Source: Hyphomicrobiaceae bacterium
GTDB lineage: Bacteria > Pseudomonadota > Alphaproteobacteria > Rhizobiales > Hyphomicrobiaceae
Assembly: GCA_030655135.1 (NCBI GenBank)
Contig: JAURWC010000075.1
Span: forward strand, 62,001-126,000
Direction: 5' to 3'
Length of the DNA stretch: 64,000 bases
The notes under the pieces were generated by a model that did no database searches, was not told where the DNA came from, and worked only from the letters and a program-made list of their open reading frames with translations. The position numbers were made by a program, and so were the translations under genes. Of the stretch, positions 8,966 to 19,299 are shown one piece after another. Positions within the stretch are counted from its first letter, which is position 1. The number at the start of each line of letters is the position of its first letter.

Positions 8966-9085
8966 GCCGCTAGGGTACACCATCCGCGGATGCCCCCGTC
9001 AATGGGGGCATCCCAGAAGACCGCGCGCGGCGTTGCAAACGTAACCATTCGCTTGAGATTTAGGCGCGCGGCGCCGGCATTGTTG

Positions 9086-9646
9086 TTACTTCCGGTAGAG
9101 CAGCCCAGCCAACCCAAGCGCCAACATCAGGCCGCCAAGCGGGATGGCAAAAATTGACATTGCCAGGTCGTACGTCGTCACGGCATCTCGCATGTTGATG
9201 ATGCCACCGGCCAGCATCAATGGGGCCACGATGATCTCAAGCCAGCAGAGCCAGCGTGGCATGACGGCAGCTTGGTCGGCCATACCCCGCAGGAAGCCGA
9301 CTGGCTTTGCCGCTGTTTTGTCGAGACCTTTGGCCAGGCCCTTACCGAGCCGGATGTTGATGGCCATGTGAAGCGCGAATGCCGCGGCCATGCCAAGCCA
9401 GACGCCGCCAGTCCACATCCGTGCCGGGCCGAACACCGCAACGGCGCCGCCGATGAGCAGTAGCGAGATGGCGAGTGATACGGCAACGAGTGTCGCCATC
9501 CGCGCCCTCAGCCGCGTTTCCGTCTGCGCATCAGGCAGCAGGAAGCGCTCGGCGCTCATGGTGGACGGTACGAACACGCGGCGTCCCTGATCGTCGGTGC
9601 GAAACAGCGGGGCGATAAAAAGATCGGTAACGGCAGTAAGTCTCAT
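9086..9646 (-). CDS. Four-helix membrane protein of unknown function
   Basis: 186 residues with a soluble N-terminal stretch of about 45 residues and four hydrophobic segments near 50-70, 78-98, 132-152 and 162-183. The last residues are LLYRK. The ATG at 9646 has GGAGAG six bases upstream, a good ribosome site. It is in the same orientation as uvrC (upstream) and pgsA (downstream), with gaps of about 120 bases on each side. No catalytic motif or named family was recognised. The hydropathy pattern and ribosome site support a real inner-membrane protein. Confidence 0.75.
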   Translation of the reverse strand: MRLTAVTDLFIAPLFRTDDQGRRVFVPSTMSAERFLLPDAQTETRLRARMATLVAVSLAISLLLIGGAVAVFGPARMWTGGVWLGMAAAFALHMAINIRLGKGLAKGLDKTAAKPVGFLRGMADQAAVMPRWLCWLEIIVAPLMLAGGIINMRDAVTTYDLAMSIFAIPLGGLMLALGLAGLLYRK

Positions 9647-9768
9647 ATGGCGCTCTCCACGAAAGATCCGCGCCAGTAGCCCAATGCTCCGCGCAGGGAA
9701 GAGCTACCTGCCGTGTCCAGCGCTGTCGGTTCCGCTTGGAACACGACGCCGGTGCAAATTGAGGCGCG

Positions 9769-11739
9769 TCAGCCTCGCCGGTCGTGGAAAAAGTCGTAGA
9801 TCTTCTGCGCCATCTCAGCAGAAATGCCGTTGACCGCCTTGAGGTCTTCGATACCGGCTCGCGAGACGGCCTTGGCCGAGCCGAAGTGGTTCATCAGTGC
9901 CCGCCGCCGCGTCTGCCCGATGCCAGCGATGTCGTCCAGCGGGTTGGCGCTGATCGCCTTTGACCGCTTGGCGCGATGCGTGCCGATGGCGAACCGATGC
10001 GCCTCGTCGCGCAGCCGCTGCACGAAGTAGAGCACTGGATCGCGCGGCTCCAGCATGATGGATTTGGCCTCGCCCGGGCGGTGGAAGTGCTCGCGGCCGG
10101 CATCGCGATCCGGCCCCTTGGCGACGCCGATCAGCGCAACGTCACGCACGCCCAGGTCCGCGAACACCTCGCACGCCACGTTGAGCTGGCCCAAGCCGCC
10201 GTCGACCAGCACCAGGTCGGGCTTGTCCGGAAACACGTCCGGCCGCTCGTCTTCGGGAATGGGCGCGTCCGGCGCCGTCGCCGCGCCCGCCGCATCTTCG
10301 CCCTCAGCCGCGTCGGCGCCCGTCTCCACCAGTCGCTTGAAGCGCCGCGTCAGCACCTCGCGCATCATCGCGAAATCGTCGCCCGGCGTGATCGCCTGCG
10401 ATTTGATGTTGAACTTCCGGTACGCCGCCTTTACGAAACCTTCGGGCCCGGCAACGATCATGCCGCCCACCGCGTTCGTGCCCATGATGTGGCTATTGTC
10501 GTAGACCTCGATGCGCCGCGGGACGTCCGCGAGGTTGAAACGTTCCGCCAGCGCTTCCAGTAGATGCCGCTGCGATGCCGTCTCCGCCAGCTTGCGCCCC
10601 AGTGCCTCGCGTGCGTTCGCCACCGCATGATCGACGAGGCCGGATTTCGTACCCCGCTGCGGCACGCGGATTTCCACCTTGCGGTTTGCCTTGATGCACA
10701 GCGCCTCGGCCAGTAGCTCGCGATTTGCGATTTCGTGCGACAGCAGGATCAGCCGGGGAACCGGCTTGTCATCGTAGAACTGCGCCACGAAGCTATCGAG
10801 GATGTCTTCCACCGGCAGCGAGCGATCCGCCTTCGGGTAGTACGCGCGATTGCCCCAGTTCTGTCCTGTGCGAAAAAAGAAAACCTGCACGCACGTCTGC
10901 CCGCCCTCCTGGTGCGCGGCGAAAATATCCGCCTCCTCGATCCCGTCCGGGTTGATCGCCTGGTCCGCGGTCACGTGCGCCAGCGCCCACAGACGGTTGC
11001 GATATTTTGCGGCCCGCTCGTATTCCATCTCGCCTGCGGCATCCTCCATCAGCCGCTGGTACAGCTGCCGCACGCTCTGGCTCTCGCCGGACAGAAAGCG
11101 CACCGCCTCGTCCACCAGCTGACTGTACTCATCCAATCCGATTTCACCCGTGCACGGCGCCGAGCAGCGCTTGATCTGATGCAGCAGGCAGGGCCGCGTC
11201 CGGCTTTCGTAGACGCTGTCCGAGCACGATCGCAGCAGAAACGCCCGTTGCAGCATGTTGATCGTCCGCCCCACGGCACCGGCCGATGCGAACGGTCCGA
11301 AGTAGTCGCCTTTGCGGTTGCGCGCGCCGCGATGCTTCATGATCTGCGGCGCCGCTTGGTCGCGGGCAATGAGAATATAAGGAAACGACTTGTCGTCGCG
11401 CAGCAGCACGTTGAAACGCGGCCGGAAGCGCTTGATCAAATTGGCTTCTAAAAGCAGCGCCTCGGCCTCGGTGCGCACCGTGACGAATTCCATCGACGCG
11501 GTTGCCGAGATCATGCGCGCGATGCGGTTCGTATGCCCGCCTAGCCGCACGTAGTTACCCACCCGCGCCTTCAGGTTCCGCGCCTTGCCGACGTAGATGA
11601 CGGTGCCCGTGCCGTCGAGCATACGGTAAACGCCCGGCCCCGAGCCCAGGTGCTTCAGGTAGCCAGAGATGATCTGCGGCCCGCACGGAGCAGGCGCAGA
11701 CGGCGTGTCTGTGGTGGATGTCGGCTCTTCAGGGGACAT
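9769..11739 (-). CDS. uvrC: Excinuclease ABC subunit C
   Basis: 656 residues from ATG 11739. The GIY-YIG nuclease domain that makes the 3' incision lies at about 25-110 ([20 protein letters not shown]). A UVR helical hairpin follows at about 230-265. The RNase H-like domain for the 5' incision begins near 375 (IEVYDNSH), and helix-hairpin-helix DNA-binding motifs end the protein ([19 protein letters not shown]). An acidic Ala-rich insertion at about 490-520 is usual in alphaproteobacteria. It acts with UvrA and UvrB in nucleotide excision repair. The frame runs back to an ATG at 11793, but that ATG lies inside a dispersed palindrome, so the shorter start is preferred. Confidence 0.96.
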   Translation of the reverse strand: MSPEEPTSTTDTPSAPAPCGPQIISGYLKHLGSGPGVYRMLDGTGTVIYVGKARNLKARVGNYVRLGGHTNRIARMISATASMEFVTVRTEAEALLLEANLIKRFRPRFNVLLRDDKSFPYILIARDQAAPQIMKHRGARNRKGDYFGPFASAGAVGRTINMLQRAFLLRSCSDSVYESRTRPCLLHQIKRCSAPCTGEIGLDEYSQLVDEAVRFLSGESQSVRQLYQRLMEDAAGEMEYERAAKYRNRLWALAHVTADQAINPDGIEEADIFAAHQEGGQTCVQVFFFRTGQNWGNRAYYPKADRSLPVEDILDSFVAQFYDDKPVPRLILLSHEIANRELLAEALCIKANRKVEIRVPQRGTKSGLVDHAVANAREALGRKLAETASQRHLLEALAERFNLADVPRRIEVYDNSHIMGTNAVGGMIVAGPEGFVKAAYRKFNIKSQAITPGDDFAMMREVLTRRFKRLVETGADAAEGEDAAGAATAPDAPIPEDERPDVFPDKPDLVLVDGGLGQLNVACEVFADLGVRDVALIGVAKGPDRDAGREHFHRPGEAKSIMLEPRDPVLYFVQRLRDEAHRFAIGTHRAKRSKAISANPLDDIAGIGQTRRRALMNHFGSAKAVSRAGIEDLKAVNGISAEMAQKIYDFFHDRRG

Positions 11740-11793
11740 GGCCGGAACATTGGCTCCCGAGGCGACTGCGTCAAGCCAAACGGGCGGCGCCAT

Positions 11794-11857
11794 GGTCAGA
11801 CCGAGGTCTGACCCACGGCTAATTACGGCTCATGGTGTCAGACCTCGGTCTGACACC
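11794..11857. repeat. Inverted pair of GTCAGACC palindromes (REPIN-like)
   Basis: GGTCAGACCGAGGTCTGACC (11794-11813) and GGTGTCAGACC-TCG-GTCTGACACC (11834-11857) are reverse-complement versions of one imperfect palindrome separated by about 20 bases. This head-to-head arrangement is that of REP doublets. The same core recurs at 13175, 15196, 24438, 33173 and 47228. Confidence 0.8.
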
Positions 11858-12033
11858 GGGTTGACCGGCTGCTTGCAAAAGCCACCCGGCAACCGCCGGA
11901 AATTTGCGATCACGCGGCCGGTACAAGCCGAACGTCACAAATCCGCCATGGCAAAAGCGCCCTTTTCGCGCTTTGCCGGGCCGGGAGACACGCCGGGCCA
12001 CACATCGTTTATGTCGTTCGTGCGTATGGGGAA

Positions 12034-13062
12034 ATGCCGCTGATGCGGTTGATCGCAACATCATTGATTTGCGCCGCCGCGATACTTGCGTGCCAGTGGC
12101 CAGGCGCAGCGCAGGCTGCCGAGCTGCGCGACAAAGGCCGCGCCGCCAACCTCATCCACAAGCAGAAGCGGGCCGGGGCCGAACAGGAATTCGCCAAGCC
12201 CGAGGACGTGCTGAAGTTCATCAACGACTACCGATCTAATCCGCAGCCCGAGAAGCTGCCGCAGATCGTGCGCGCCATGGGCAATCTCGGTCTGTTCCGC
12301 GATCTCGATATGGCCGGCGTCCACGTCGGCTTCATCGCTGGCGTGCTAGGGTCGAATCCGGACAAAACGGAACGCCTCATCACCGAGATGTTCCCCATGC
12401 CGCCGGAAGACCAGGTCGTGCTGATCAAGGCCATCGCCTTCTCGGGTTTGGCCAACTGGAAATCCGTGATGGAGCGCTTTATCGAGCGCATGCCCGCACG
12501 CAACGGTCTCATCCGCAAATACCTCTACGGCGACGGAAAAGTCCTCGCCGACTTGCCGCTCGAAGGCTCGTCCTTCGTTCTCGATGCCCACTGGGGCTAC
12601 TACTTCGCCTCCGGCAGTCCCGAACCGGTCCGCCGCATCGTCTCGACCCTCGCCTGGGCCAAGAACAAGAACGATCTGGAGAAGCTCACCATCGCCTCCA
12701 TGGCGAAGTGGACGCTCGCCACCAATGCCTCCCGCGACAAGGACCTGATGGACATCCTCAAGGCCGAGGTGAACCGCCAACCGAAGGAAATCCGCGTCGA
12801 AGTCTCCGAGGTCATCGACGCCGCCGAGACCTTTGAGACGCAGCGCCTGCGCAAGAACGCGTTGGCGTCTATTGAGGAACTTAAGGCGAAAGGCCCGCAG
12901 TCCGGCCGTGACATGGCCTGGTGGGGCACCGCCGGACAAACGGCGCTGGCGCTGGGCTGTATCGCCGCCGGCGCCACCGGCCACGTCGAAGTCGGGTTGC
13001 CCTGCGTTCTCGGCGGTGCGGCATCGACGGCCGCGTTGAAGTATCTCACTCCGACGCCATAG
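12034..13062 (+). CDS. Exported protein of unknown function
   Basis: 342 residues with an N-terminal signal peptide (hydrophobic core about 5-24, cleavage near AQA-AEL at 26-29). The rest looks alpha-helical, with helix-repeat-like segments rich in Leu, Ala and charged residues. It ends in a short hydrophobic stretch at about 300-335 (TALALGCIAAGATGHVEVG). An alternative start is ATG 12043, which puts GGGGAA at a better distance. I recognise no enzyme motif. It stands alone between uvrC (divergent) and the M3 peptidase. Likely periplasmic or anchored by the C-terminal hydrophobic region. Confidence 0.8.
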   Translation: MPLMRLIATSLICAAAILACQWPGAAQAAELRDKGRAANLIHKQKRAGAEQEFAKPEDVLKFINDYRSNPQPEKLPQIVRAMGNLGLFRDLDMAGVHVGFIAGVLGSNPDKTERLITEMFPMPPEDQVVLIKAIAFSGLANWKSVMERFIERMPARNGLIRKYLYGDGKVLADLPLEGSSFVLDAHWGYYFASGSPEPVRRIVSTLAWAKNKNDLEKLTIASMAKWTLATNASRDKDLMDILKAEVNRQPKEIRVEVSEVIDAAETFETQRLRKNALASIEELKAKGPQSGRDMAWWGTAGQTALALGCIAAGATGHVEVGLPCVLGGAASTAALKYLTPTP

Positions 13063-13174
13063 CCGTTGCCACGCCCCTAGCCGTGCTCGCGCTTGAGGAT
13101 GACCTGGAGAGACGTGCGCTCAGCTTGCGGTGGCGTGCGGCTGTCAGCGGGTGGCTTATCAAACGTCCGTATTT

Positions 13175-13199
13175 GGGATCAGACCCATGGGTCTGCCCC
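13175..13199. repeat. GTCAGACC-family palindrome
   Basis: GGGATCAGACCC-ATG-GGTCTGCCCC, one copy of the dispersed palindrome, slightly decayed in its outer arms. It lies in the gap between the exported protein gene and the peptidase gene. Confidence 0.7.
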
Positions 13200-13305
13200 C
13201 ATGGCACGGGTCCTCGACCTGGAGAACCTGACACCCGCGGGTTGAAATGCCGGTCGATAAGGCTAACATTCCGCCCAATCCTTTCTCGTCAGTCCTGGAG
13301 CCCTT

Positions 13306-15174
13306 ATGACGCTGTCGCGCGCCCCGCTTTTCGCCGCCCCGACCGATCGCACATCTTCCGCCAAAAAGAGCAAAGATGCAGGCGCCCCCGATGTCGGCAC
13401 GCTGCCGGAATGGAATCTCGGCGACCTGTACACGAGCCCGACAAGCCCTGAGGTGACGCGCGATCTGGAGAACGCGGCCAAGCTCGCAACCAAGTTCAAG
13501 GCCGACTACCAGGGCAAGGTCGTTGCCCTGGGCAGCGATGGCGCCAAGCTCATGCACGCCATCCGCGAGTACGAAGAGCTTTCCGACCTGCTCGGCAAGC
13601 TCGGCTCCTACGCCGGTCTGCTGTACGCGGCAAATCAGAGCGACCCAGAGCGGGTGAAATTCTACGGCAACATCTCCGAGAAGCTGACCGACATCTCCTC
13701 CGGCCTGATCTTCTTCGACCTGGAACTGAACCAGATCGAGAATGACGACCTCGCCAAGGCCCTCAAGAACAAGGAGCTGGCGCGCTACGACGCCTGGTTC
13801 GATGCCCTGCGCAAGGAGAAGCCCTACCAGCTCGAAGAAAAGATCGAGACGCTGTTTCACGAAAAGAGCCAGACCGGCCGCCAGGCCTGGGGCCGCCTGT
13901 TCGGCGAGACGATGACCGGCCTGCGCTTCAACGTGGCGGGAGAAAAAGAGGAACTCACGCTGGAGCCTACGCTCAACCTGCTGTCCGATCCCAAGGAGCC
14001 CAAGCGCCGCGCCGCCGCCGAGGCGCTGTCGAGCGTGTTCCAGGACAACATCCGACTGTTCACGCTCATCACCAACACGCTGGCCAAGGACAAGGAGATT
14101 TCCGACCGCTGGCGCGGCTTCAAAGATGTGGCCGATGGCCGCCATCTCTCCAACCGTGTGGAAGGCCCGGTCGTCGACGCGCTCGTGGATGCTGTTCGTG
14201 CCGCTTATCCGCGCCTCTCGCACCGCTACTACGCCATGAAAGCGAAGTGGCTCGGCATGAACCGCATGTCGTATTGGGATCGCAACGCGCCCTTGCCCGA
14301 CAAGCCGGAGCGCGTCATCACCTGGCCGGAGGCCGAGCGCATCGTCCTTGACGCCTACGGCGCCTTCGCGCCCGAGATGGCCACCATCGCCAAGCAGTTT
14401 TTCGACAAGCGCTGGATCGACGCGGGTGTGCGCGAGGGCAAGGCACAGGGGGCATTCTCCGCCTCCACCGTGCCCTCGGTTCACCCGTACGTGCTGATGA
14501 ACTACCTCGGCAAACCGCGCGATGTGATGACGCTGGCGCACGAACTCGGGCACGGCGTGCACCAGTGGCTCGCCCGCGACCAGGGCCCGCTGCTGTCGTC
14601 GACACCGCTGACGGTCGCCGAGACGGCCTCTGTTTTCGGCGAGATGTTGACGTTCAAGGCGCTGCTCGCCGACACGCACGACCGCAAAGAGCGCAAGGCC
14701 ATGATCGCTGGCAAGGTGGAGGACATGCTTAACACCGTCGTCCGGCAGATCGCGTTCTACTCGTTCGAGCGCAAGGTGCACGAAGGCCGCCGCAAGGGCG
14801 AGCTGTCCAGCGACGACCTCGGCGCCTTCTGGATGGAGGTGCAGAAAGAAAGCCTCGGCCCCGCGATCGAGCTGAAGCCCGGCTACGAAGTGTTCTGGAC
14901 CTACATCCCGCACTTCATCAACTCGCCGTTCTACGTCTACGCCTACGCCTTCGGCGACTGCCTGGTGAACTCGCTTTACGGCCTCTACCAGGACGCCCAT
15001 CCCGGCTTCGTCGGCAAATACTTCGACCTGCTGAAAGCCGGCGGCTCGAAGGACTACACCGACCTCCTGAAGCCCTTCGACCTCGACGCCCGCGACCCGA
15101 TGTTCTGGGGCAAGGGCCTCGCCGTCATCGAAGGCATGATCGACGAACTCGAGGCGATGGAGGAGGTGGCTTAA
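13306..15174 (+). CDS. pepF: M3-family oligoendopeptidase (PepF type)
   Basis: 622 residues, the usual size for PepF/oligoendopeptidase F. The zinc site HELGH is at 412-416, and the third ligand is the Glu in VAETASVFGE near 439. The long helical N-terminal part (about 30-400) and the C-terminal YAYAFGDCLVNSLY substrate loop are typical of M3B enzymes. It hydrolyses short peptides in the cytoplasm; no signal peptide is present. The ATG at 13306 follows GGAG eight bases upstream. The family is often active on bacterial signalling peptides, but here general peptide turnover is the safe call. Confidence 0.93.
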   Translation: MTLSRAPLFAAPTDRTSSAKKSKDAGAPDVGTLPEWNLGDLYTSPTSPEVTRDLENAAKLATKFKADYQGKVVALGSDGAKLMHAIREYEELSDLLGKLGSYAGLLYAANQSDPERVKFYGNISEKLTDISSGLIFFDLELNQIENDDLAKALKNKELARYDAWFDALRKEKPYQLEEKIETLFHEKSQTGRQAWGRLFGETMTGLRFNVAGEKEELTLEPTLNLLSDPKEPKRRAAAEALSSVFQDNIRLFTLITNTLAKDKEISDRWRGFKDVADGRHLSNRVEGPVVDALVDAVRAAYPRLSHRYYAMKAKWLGMNRMSYWDRNAPLPDKPERVITWPEAERIVLDAYGAFAPEMATIAKQFFDKRWIDAGVREGKAQGAFSASTVPSVHPYVLMNYLGKPRDVMTLAHELGHGVHQWLARDQGPLLSSTPLTVAETASVFGEMLTFKALLADTHDRKERKAMIAGKVEDMLNTVVRQIAFYSFERKVHEGRRKGELSSDDLGAFWMEVQKESLGPAIELKPGYEVFWTYIPHFINSPFYVYAYAFGDCLVNSLYGLYQDAHPGFVGKYFDLLKAGGSKDYTDLLKPFDLDARDPMFWGKGLAVIEGMIDELEAMEEVA

Positions 15175-15195
15175 GCCACGAAAGCGCTCACAATT

Positions 15196-15226
15196 GTGGG
15201 GTCGGGCCCCTTGGGTCTGGCCCCAC
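15196..15226. repeat. Diverged GTCAGACC-family palindrome
   Basis: GTGGGGTCGGGCCC-CTT-GGGTCTGGCCCCAC keeps the outer GTGGGG/CCCCAC arms of the family but carries changes in the inner arms. It lies 22 bases after the peptidase stop codon, so it could also serve as its transcription end. Confidence 0.6.
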
Positions 15227-15453
15227 TGCACGCACAGATGTCCGTCACGTCTGCTGATACACCGCCCTGACTGGCAGACTGCCGATGGCTGTTCAAGAAC
15301 GGCGCGCCGTCTGGTACTCGGCAAACACAACGCGTACGCCCAATGTTAACTTAGTCGCAGCTTAGGCAGATATTCCGCCATCGCAATAACTGCAGTTTAA
15401 TTCAATTAACCCACGCTGATGGCGAGCATCCGACCGGCGACCGACTCTCATCC

Positions 15454-16518
15454 ATGCGCTTCACTCAGATCCTGAAAAAGCCAATTCCAGTTTGGACCCT
15501 CGCTGCCCCATTGGCAGTTGGGCTCTTGATCGCAATCATAGCCTGGGAACCTGCCATGTGGTGGGAGGCCAGGATCTTTCACGCAGCGGAGGATGTGGAG
15601 AGGCCGCACGCCGGCTCCCTGCTCATGCTGTCGATGTTTCTGGGGCTGGCGGTCTTTGGCACCGCTGCCGCTGCGATCGCGCTGCCTACCTTCGACCTGC
15701 GAACGCCATTCACCCGGCATCATGCCGAGGGGCTTTCGGCGGGCACGCTGGCGAAGGCAGGGGCTCGCCTCGATCACGAAGCGTCCAAAATGGCCGCACT
15801 CGCTGCCTCGAGCGTCGACAGCCACGAAAGCTACGCGGAAACCCTGGGTGCGATGCAGGAGCGGATCTCGACTGTAAGGACGCCGGAGCAATTGCGCGCG
15901 ATCGCATCGATGCTTGCAGCCGATAATCACCGCATGCGCCTCGAAACGTACGGAATGGCCCGCAAGCTTGAAGCCTCGCGAGCTCAGCTCGAAGTGCTGC
16001 ACGTCAGCTTGGAACGGGCGCAAGAGCAGGGATTGCGCGATTCCCTGACCAAAATCGGGAACCGGCGCGCTTTCGATCAGGCGTTGGAGGACGCAGTCAA
16101 AACGGCCGCGGACAACCTAGAGCCGCTCTCGGTCGTGATGGTCGACATCGATCGCTTTAAATCGATCAACGACAGATACGGGCATCAAGCCGGCGATGCC
16201 GTACTCCAGGCTTTCGCCAAAATCCTCACTCGGTTCGCCCGTGATCGTGAAACTGTTGCACGCTTCGGCGGCGAGGAATTTGCTATCGTACTTCCTGATA
16301 CCGCAAGTCTCCCAGCGTCGATTTTGGCGGAACGGCTGCGGTCGCAAATCGAAGTGGAGAGTTTTGCAATCGCGATGGCCGGGCGCCTTCGGGTCACCGC
16401 ATCCCTAGGCGTCGCTCAGTTGCGCGACGGTGAACGGGCCGGCGACCTCGTCAATCGCGCCGACAGACTTCTGTATCAAGCCAAGAGCCTTGGCCGGAAC
16501 CGCGTCGCAACCGTGTGA
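15454..16518 (+). CDS. Membrane-bound diguanylate cyclase (GGDEF)
   Basis: 354 residues. Two transmembrane segments at about 14-34 and 57-80 flank a short loop. A cytoplasmic helical linker (about 85-185) leads to a GGDEF domain at about 190-354. The active-site motif is GGEEF at 272-276, and VDIDRFKSINDRYGH supplies the Mg2+/GTP contacts, so it should make c-di-GMP. The inhibitory I-site position just before the motif reads RDRE rather than RxxD, so product inhibition may be weak or absent. It is monocistronic, with gaps of about 280 and 310 bases on its sides. The input signal is unknown. Confidence 0.92.
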   Translation: MRFTQILKKPIPVWTLAAPLAVGLLIAIIAWEPAMWWEARIFHAAEDVERPHAGSLLMLSMFLGLAVFGTAAAAIALPTFDLRTPFTRHHAEGLSAGTLAKAGARLDHEASKMAALAASSVDSHESYAETLGAMQERISTVRTPEQLRAIASMLAADNHRMRLETYGMARKLEASRAQLEVLHVSLERAQEQGLRDSLTKIGNRRAFDQALEDAVKTAADNLEPLSVVMVDIDRFKSINDRYGHQAGDAVLQAFAKILTRFARDRETVARFGGEEFAIVLPDTASLPASILAERLRSQIEVESFAIAMAGRLRVTASLGVAQLRDGERAGDLVNRADRLLYQAKSLGRNRVATV

Positions 16519-16827
16519 ATAACCCGGCTATTGGCCAAATTGCACCGCCTCCCGAGTTGGAGTAACCCCACACGTTGCGGGCTTTATCGCCAAGTACGGT
16601 TAAAGCAGCTGCGACAATTGGCCTGGACCGAATCTGATACAGTCAAGCGTTTCCGGGGACGGGTCGCCACCGGCTGGCGGCCTGAGCTGTTTATGGATCA
16701 TGAGTTAGGCAGTCAGGGTCAAGCGAACAAAGCCGGTGTCGAGCAAATGGCTTTCTCGCTGGCGAGGTTGAGCGTATAAGCCCGCAACTTTGCTGCGCTG
16801 CAGCGCCGGAACATCAAGAGGTGCCCC
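16519..16827. other. Intergenic region upstream of kup; nothing recognised
   Basis: About 310 bases between the diguanylate cyclase and kup genes. No reading frame with coding character, no palindrome of the four dispersed families and no riboswitch core was seen. It presumably holds the kup promoter. Confidence 0.5.
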
Positions 16828-18738
16828 TTGGCACAAACGAACGTTGCGGACCAAGGTCCGGACGCTGACTCCGCCCACACACATAAGAAACTCGTAGCGC
16901 TGGCTGTCGGTGCCATCGGTGTCGTCTGCGGCGATATCGGCACGAGCCCGCTCTACGCTTTTCGCGAGGCCATCAACGCCACCAAGGATGCCCAGGGCAT
17001 CGTCTCGCCCAACTCTGTCCTTGGTGTGCTGTCCCTTATCCTGTGGTCGCTCCTTCTAATCGTCACGCTGAAGTACGTCGTCGTACTGCTGCGCGCGGAC
17101 AACAACGGCGAAGGCGGCACGTTCGCGCTTCAGGCCCTGGGCCTCTCAGTCGCCAAGCGCAGCGGACCGGTAATTTTCGCGCTCGGCATTATCGGCGCAT
17201 CGTTCTTCTATGGTGACGCAGTCATCGCTCCGGCCATCTCAGTACTGTCGGCGGTCGAGGGGCTGACGCTTGTATCGCCGGAGCTGCATCGCTTCGTGCT
17301 GCCAATCTCGATATGCATCTTGATTGGCTTGTTTGCCGTGCAGTCTCACGGAACAGCGACCGTCGCCCGTTTCTTCGGGCCAATCATGGCCGTTTGGTTC
17401 AGCTGTCTTGCGATAGGTGGTCTGATCCACATCCTGGACGAGCCGCTCGTCTTTGCCGCACTCAGCCCCACTTACGGCATCTCATTTTTGATTTCGAACG
17501 GCTTGGTCGGCTTCATGGTCTTGGGTCTCGTCTTCCTCGCCGTAACCGGCGCCGAGGCCCTTTACGTCGATCTAGGTCATTTCGGCCGCCGGCCGATCCA
17601 GTTCGCCTGGTTCACGTTCGTCTTTCCGGCTCTGGTCCTGAACTATTTCGGCCAGGGCGCTCTGGTGCTGTCCAACCCCAAGGCGCTGGCAAACCCGTTT
17701 TATAGCCTGTACCCAGAATGGGCGTTGATCCCCATGGTGCTGCTGGCCACGTGCGCCACCGTCATCGCCGGCCAGGCCGTCATCACCGGCGCCTTCTCGC
17801 TGACCCGCCAGGCCATCCAGCTCGGGCTGCTGCCGCGCCTCGAGATCCGCCACACATCCGAAAGCATGGCCGGACAGATCTACCTGCCCCGGGTCAATTG
17901 GCTGCTGCTGGCGGGCGTGCTTTTCGTCGTTGCGATCTTCAAGTCGTCCAGCAACCTTGCGGCCGCCTACGGCGTCGCCGTCACTGCTGACATGGTGATC
18001 TCGTCGATGCTGATGTTCTTCGTGGTCTGGAAGCTGTGGCGCTGGCCCCTCTGGAAGACCCTAGCCTTGATCCTGCCGATGCTGCTCATCGAGCAGGTGT
18101 TCTTTGCAGCGAACATGATCAAGGTGCTTGAAGGCGGCTGGCTGCCGTTGACGCTAGCGGCCATCCTCGCCGTGATCATGGCAACTTGGGTGCGCGGCGC
18201 CGGCATTCTATCGCGCTACACGCGCAAGAACGAGGCTGAGCTGGACTGGCTTGTTCGCAAACTGGAAACCAAGCCGCCGCATCGCGTGCCGGGCACGGCT
18301 GTATTTTTCACCGCCGATCTGGACTTCGCGCCCACGTCGCTGATGCATAATCTCAAGCACAACCGCGTCCTGCACGAGCGCAACATCGTCTTGTCGATCC
18401 GCACGGAGGATACCCCGCGCGTCGCCCGGCACGCGCGTGTGAGTGTCGATCGTACCAACGACACCTTCATCAAGGTGATCGCCCGCTACGGCTTCATGGA
18501 AACGCCGTCGATTCCGAAAATCATTGAAGTCTTAAAGCGCAAGGATCTGAAGTTGGACATCGGCGCAACGTCCTTCTTCCTTTCGCGCCGCTCGCTGCGT
18601 GTCACGTCGAAGTCGGAAATGCCGCGTTGGCAGGAGCATCTGTTCATCATGCTCGCGCGATCCGCTCAGGATGCCACGACGTACTTCAAGATACCGACTG
18701 ACCGTGTGGTGGAAGTCGGCACGCAGGTTGCAGTCTAG
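16828..18738 (+). CDS. kup: Low-affinity K+ uptake permease Kup
   Basis: 636 residues. The first membrane segment carries the family signature GVVCGDIGTSPLYAFREA, and about 12 membrane segments fill residues 25-460. A hydrophilic C-terminal domain of about 170 residues follows, typical of KUP/HAK/KT transporters. It brings in K+ with protons across the inner membrane. Translation appears to start at TTG 16828 with GAGG upstream. A stretch of acidic and His residues (about 1-22) precedes the first helix. It is monocistronic and convergent with the DUF411 gene 41 bases beyond. Confidence 0.95.
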   Translation: MAQTNVADQGPDADSAHTHKKLVALAVGAIGVVCGDIGTSPLYAFREAINATKDAQGIVSPNSVLGVLSLILWSLLLIVTLKYVVVLLRADNNGEGGTFALQALGLSVAKRSGPVIFALGIIGASFFYGDAVIAPAISVLSAVEGLTLVSPELHRFVLPISICILIGLFAVQSHGTATVARFFGPIMAVWFSCLAIGGLIHILDEPLVFAALSPTYGISFLISNGLVGFMVLGLVFLAVTGAEALYVDLGHFGRRPIQFAWFTFVFPALVLNYFGQGALVLSNPKALANPFYSLYPEWALIPMVLLATCATVIAGQAVITGAFSLTRQAIQLGLLPRLEIRHTSESMAGQIYLPRVNWLLLAGVLFVVAIFKSSSNLAAAYGVAVTADMVISSMLMFFVVWKLWRWPLWKTLALILPMLLIEQVFFAANMIKVLEGGWLPLTLAAILAVIMATWVRGAGILSRYTRKNEAELDWLVRKLETKPPHRVPGTAVFFTADLDFAPTSLMHNLKHNRVLHERNIVLSIRTEDTPRVARHARVSVDRTNDTFIKVIARYGFMETPSIPKIIEVLKRKDLKLDIGATSFFLSRRSLRVTSKSEMPRWQEHLFIMLARSAQDATTYFKIPTDRVVEVGTQVAV

Positions 18739-18779
18739 CGCGTGTTCGCTGCAGGCCGGGATGGCGCGCGGCCGGTCCG

Positions 18780-19226
18780 TCAGGGGCGTCCGTGCTTAGC
18801 GAACACCTCGGTGCTGCCATCCCTCTTGACGAGCAATACGTCGAACGGTTCTTTCACATCACCCGCTTCCATGCCGGGTGATCCAGACGGCATGTCCGGA
18901 AGGGCAAGGCCGACCGCGTCCGGCCTCTCGGCCAGAAGGCGCCTAACATCATCAGCCGGCACGTGCCCTTCGATGACGTAGCCGCCGATCTCGGCGGTAT
19001 GACACGAGGCTTGTGGCGCCGTGATACCAAGCTTCAGCTTCTGCCGCATGAGTTGAGACGTACCCATATCTTTGGGGGAAAGGGAAAAGCCCGCTTGCTG
19101 CATGTGGTTCACCCACTTTTCGCAGCAGCCGCATGTGGGGCTCTTGTAGACCACGCCCGGCGTCTGTGCCGAAGCCGCGCCAGATGCAAAAACGATCAAG
19201 ACCAGCAGGGAAAATAACAATCGCAT
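18780..19226 (-). CDS. Exported DUF411 metal-binding protein
   Basis: 148 residues from ATG 19226, which starts a signal peptide (core LLFSLLVLIVFASGAA, cleavage near ASA-QT at 18-21). The DUF411 signature SPTCGCCEKWVNHM places cysteines at 32, 34 and 35, and CHT follows at about 71-73. The conserved GYVIEGHVPADDVRRLL segment is present. Family members are periplasmic and are often found with copper-resistance genes, but no copper genes neighbour this copy. An upstream in-frame ATG at 19262 is rejected because it would precede the signal peptide. Confidence 0.9.
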   Translation of the reverse strand: MRLLFSLLVLIVFASGAASAQTPGVVYKSPTCGCCEKWVNHMQQAGFSLSPKDMGTSQLMRQKLKLGITAPQASCHTAEIGGYVIEGHVPADDVRRLLAERPDAVGLALPDMPSGSPGMEAGDVKEPFDVLLVKRDGSTEVFAKHGRP

Positions 19227-19299
19227 TGGGCTCTCCATCAAGCCCAGTTTCGCACGCCGCACTGCTGTCGTCGCCTAACAATGCCGTTAGCCGGCGCCG

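Noticed and set aside
13159-15330. 723-codon minus-strand open frame
   Set aside because: It is the antisense shadow of the M3 peptidase, rich in Val, His and Glu typical of reverse frames in GC-rich DNA.
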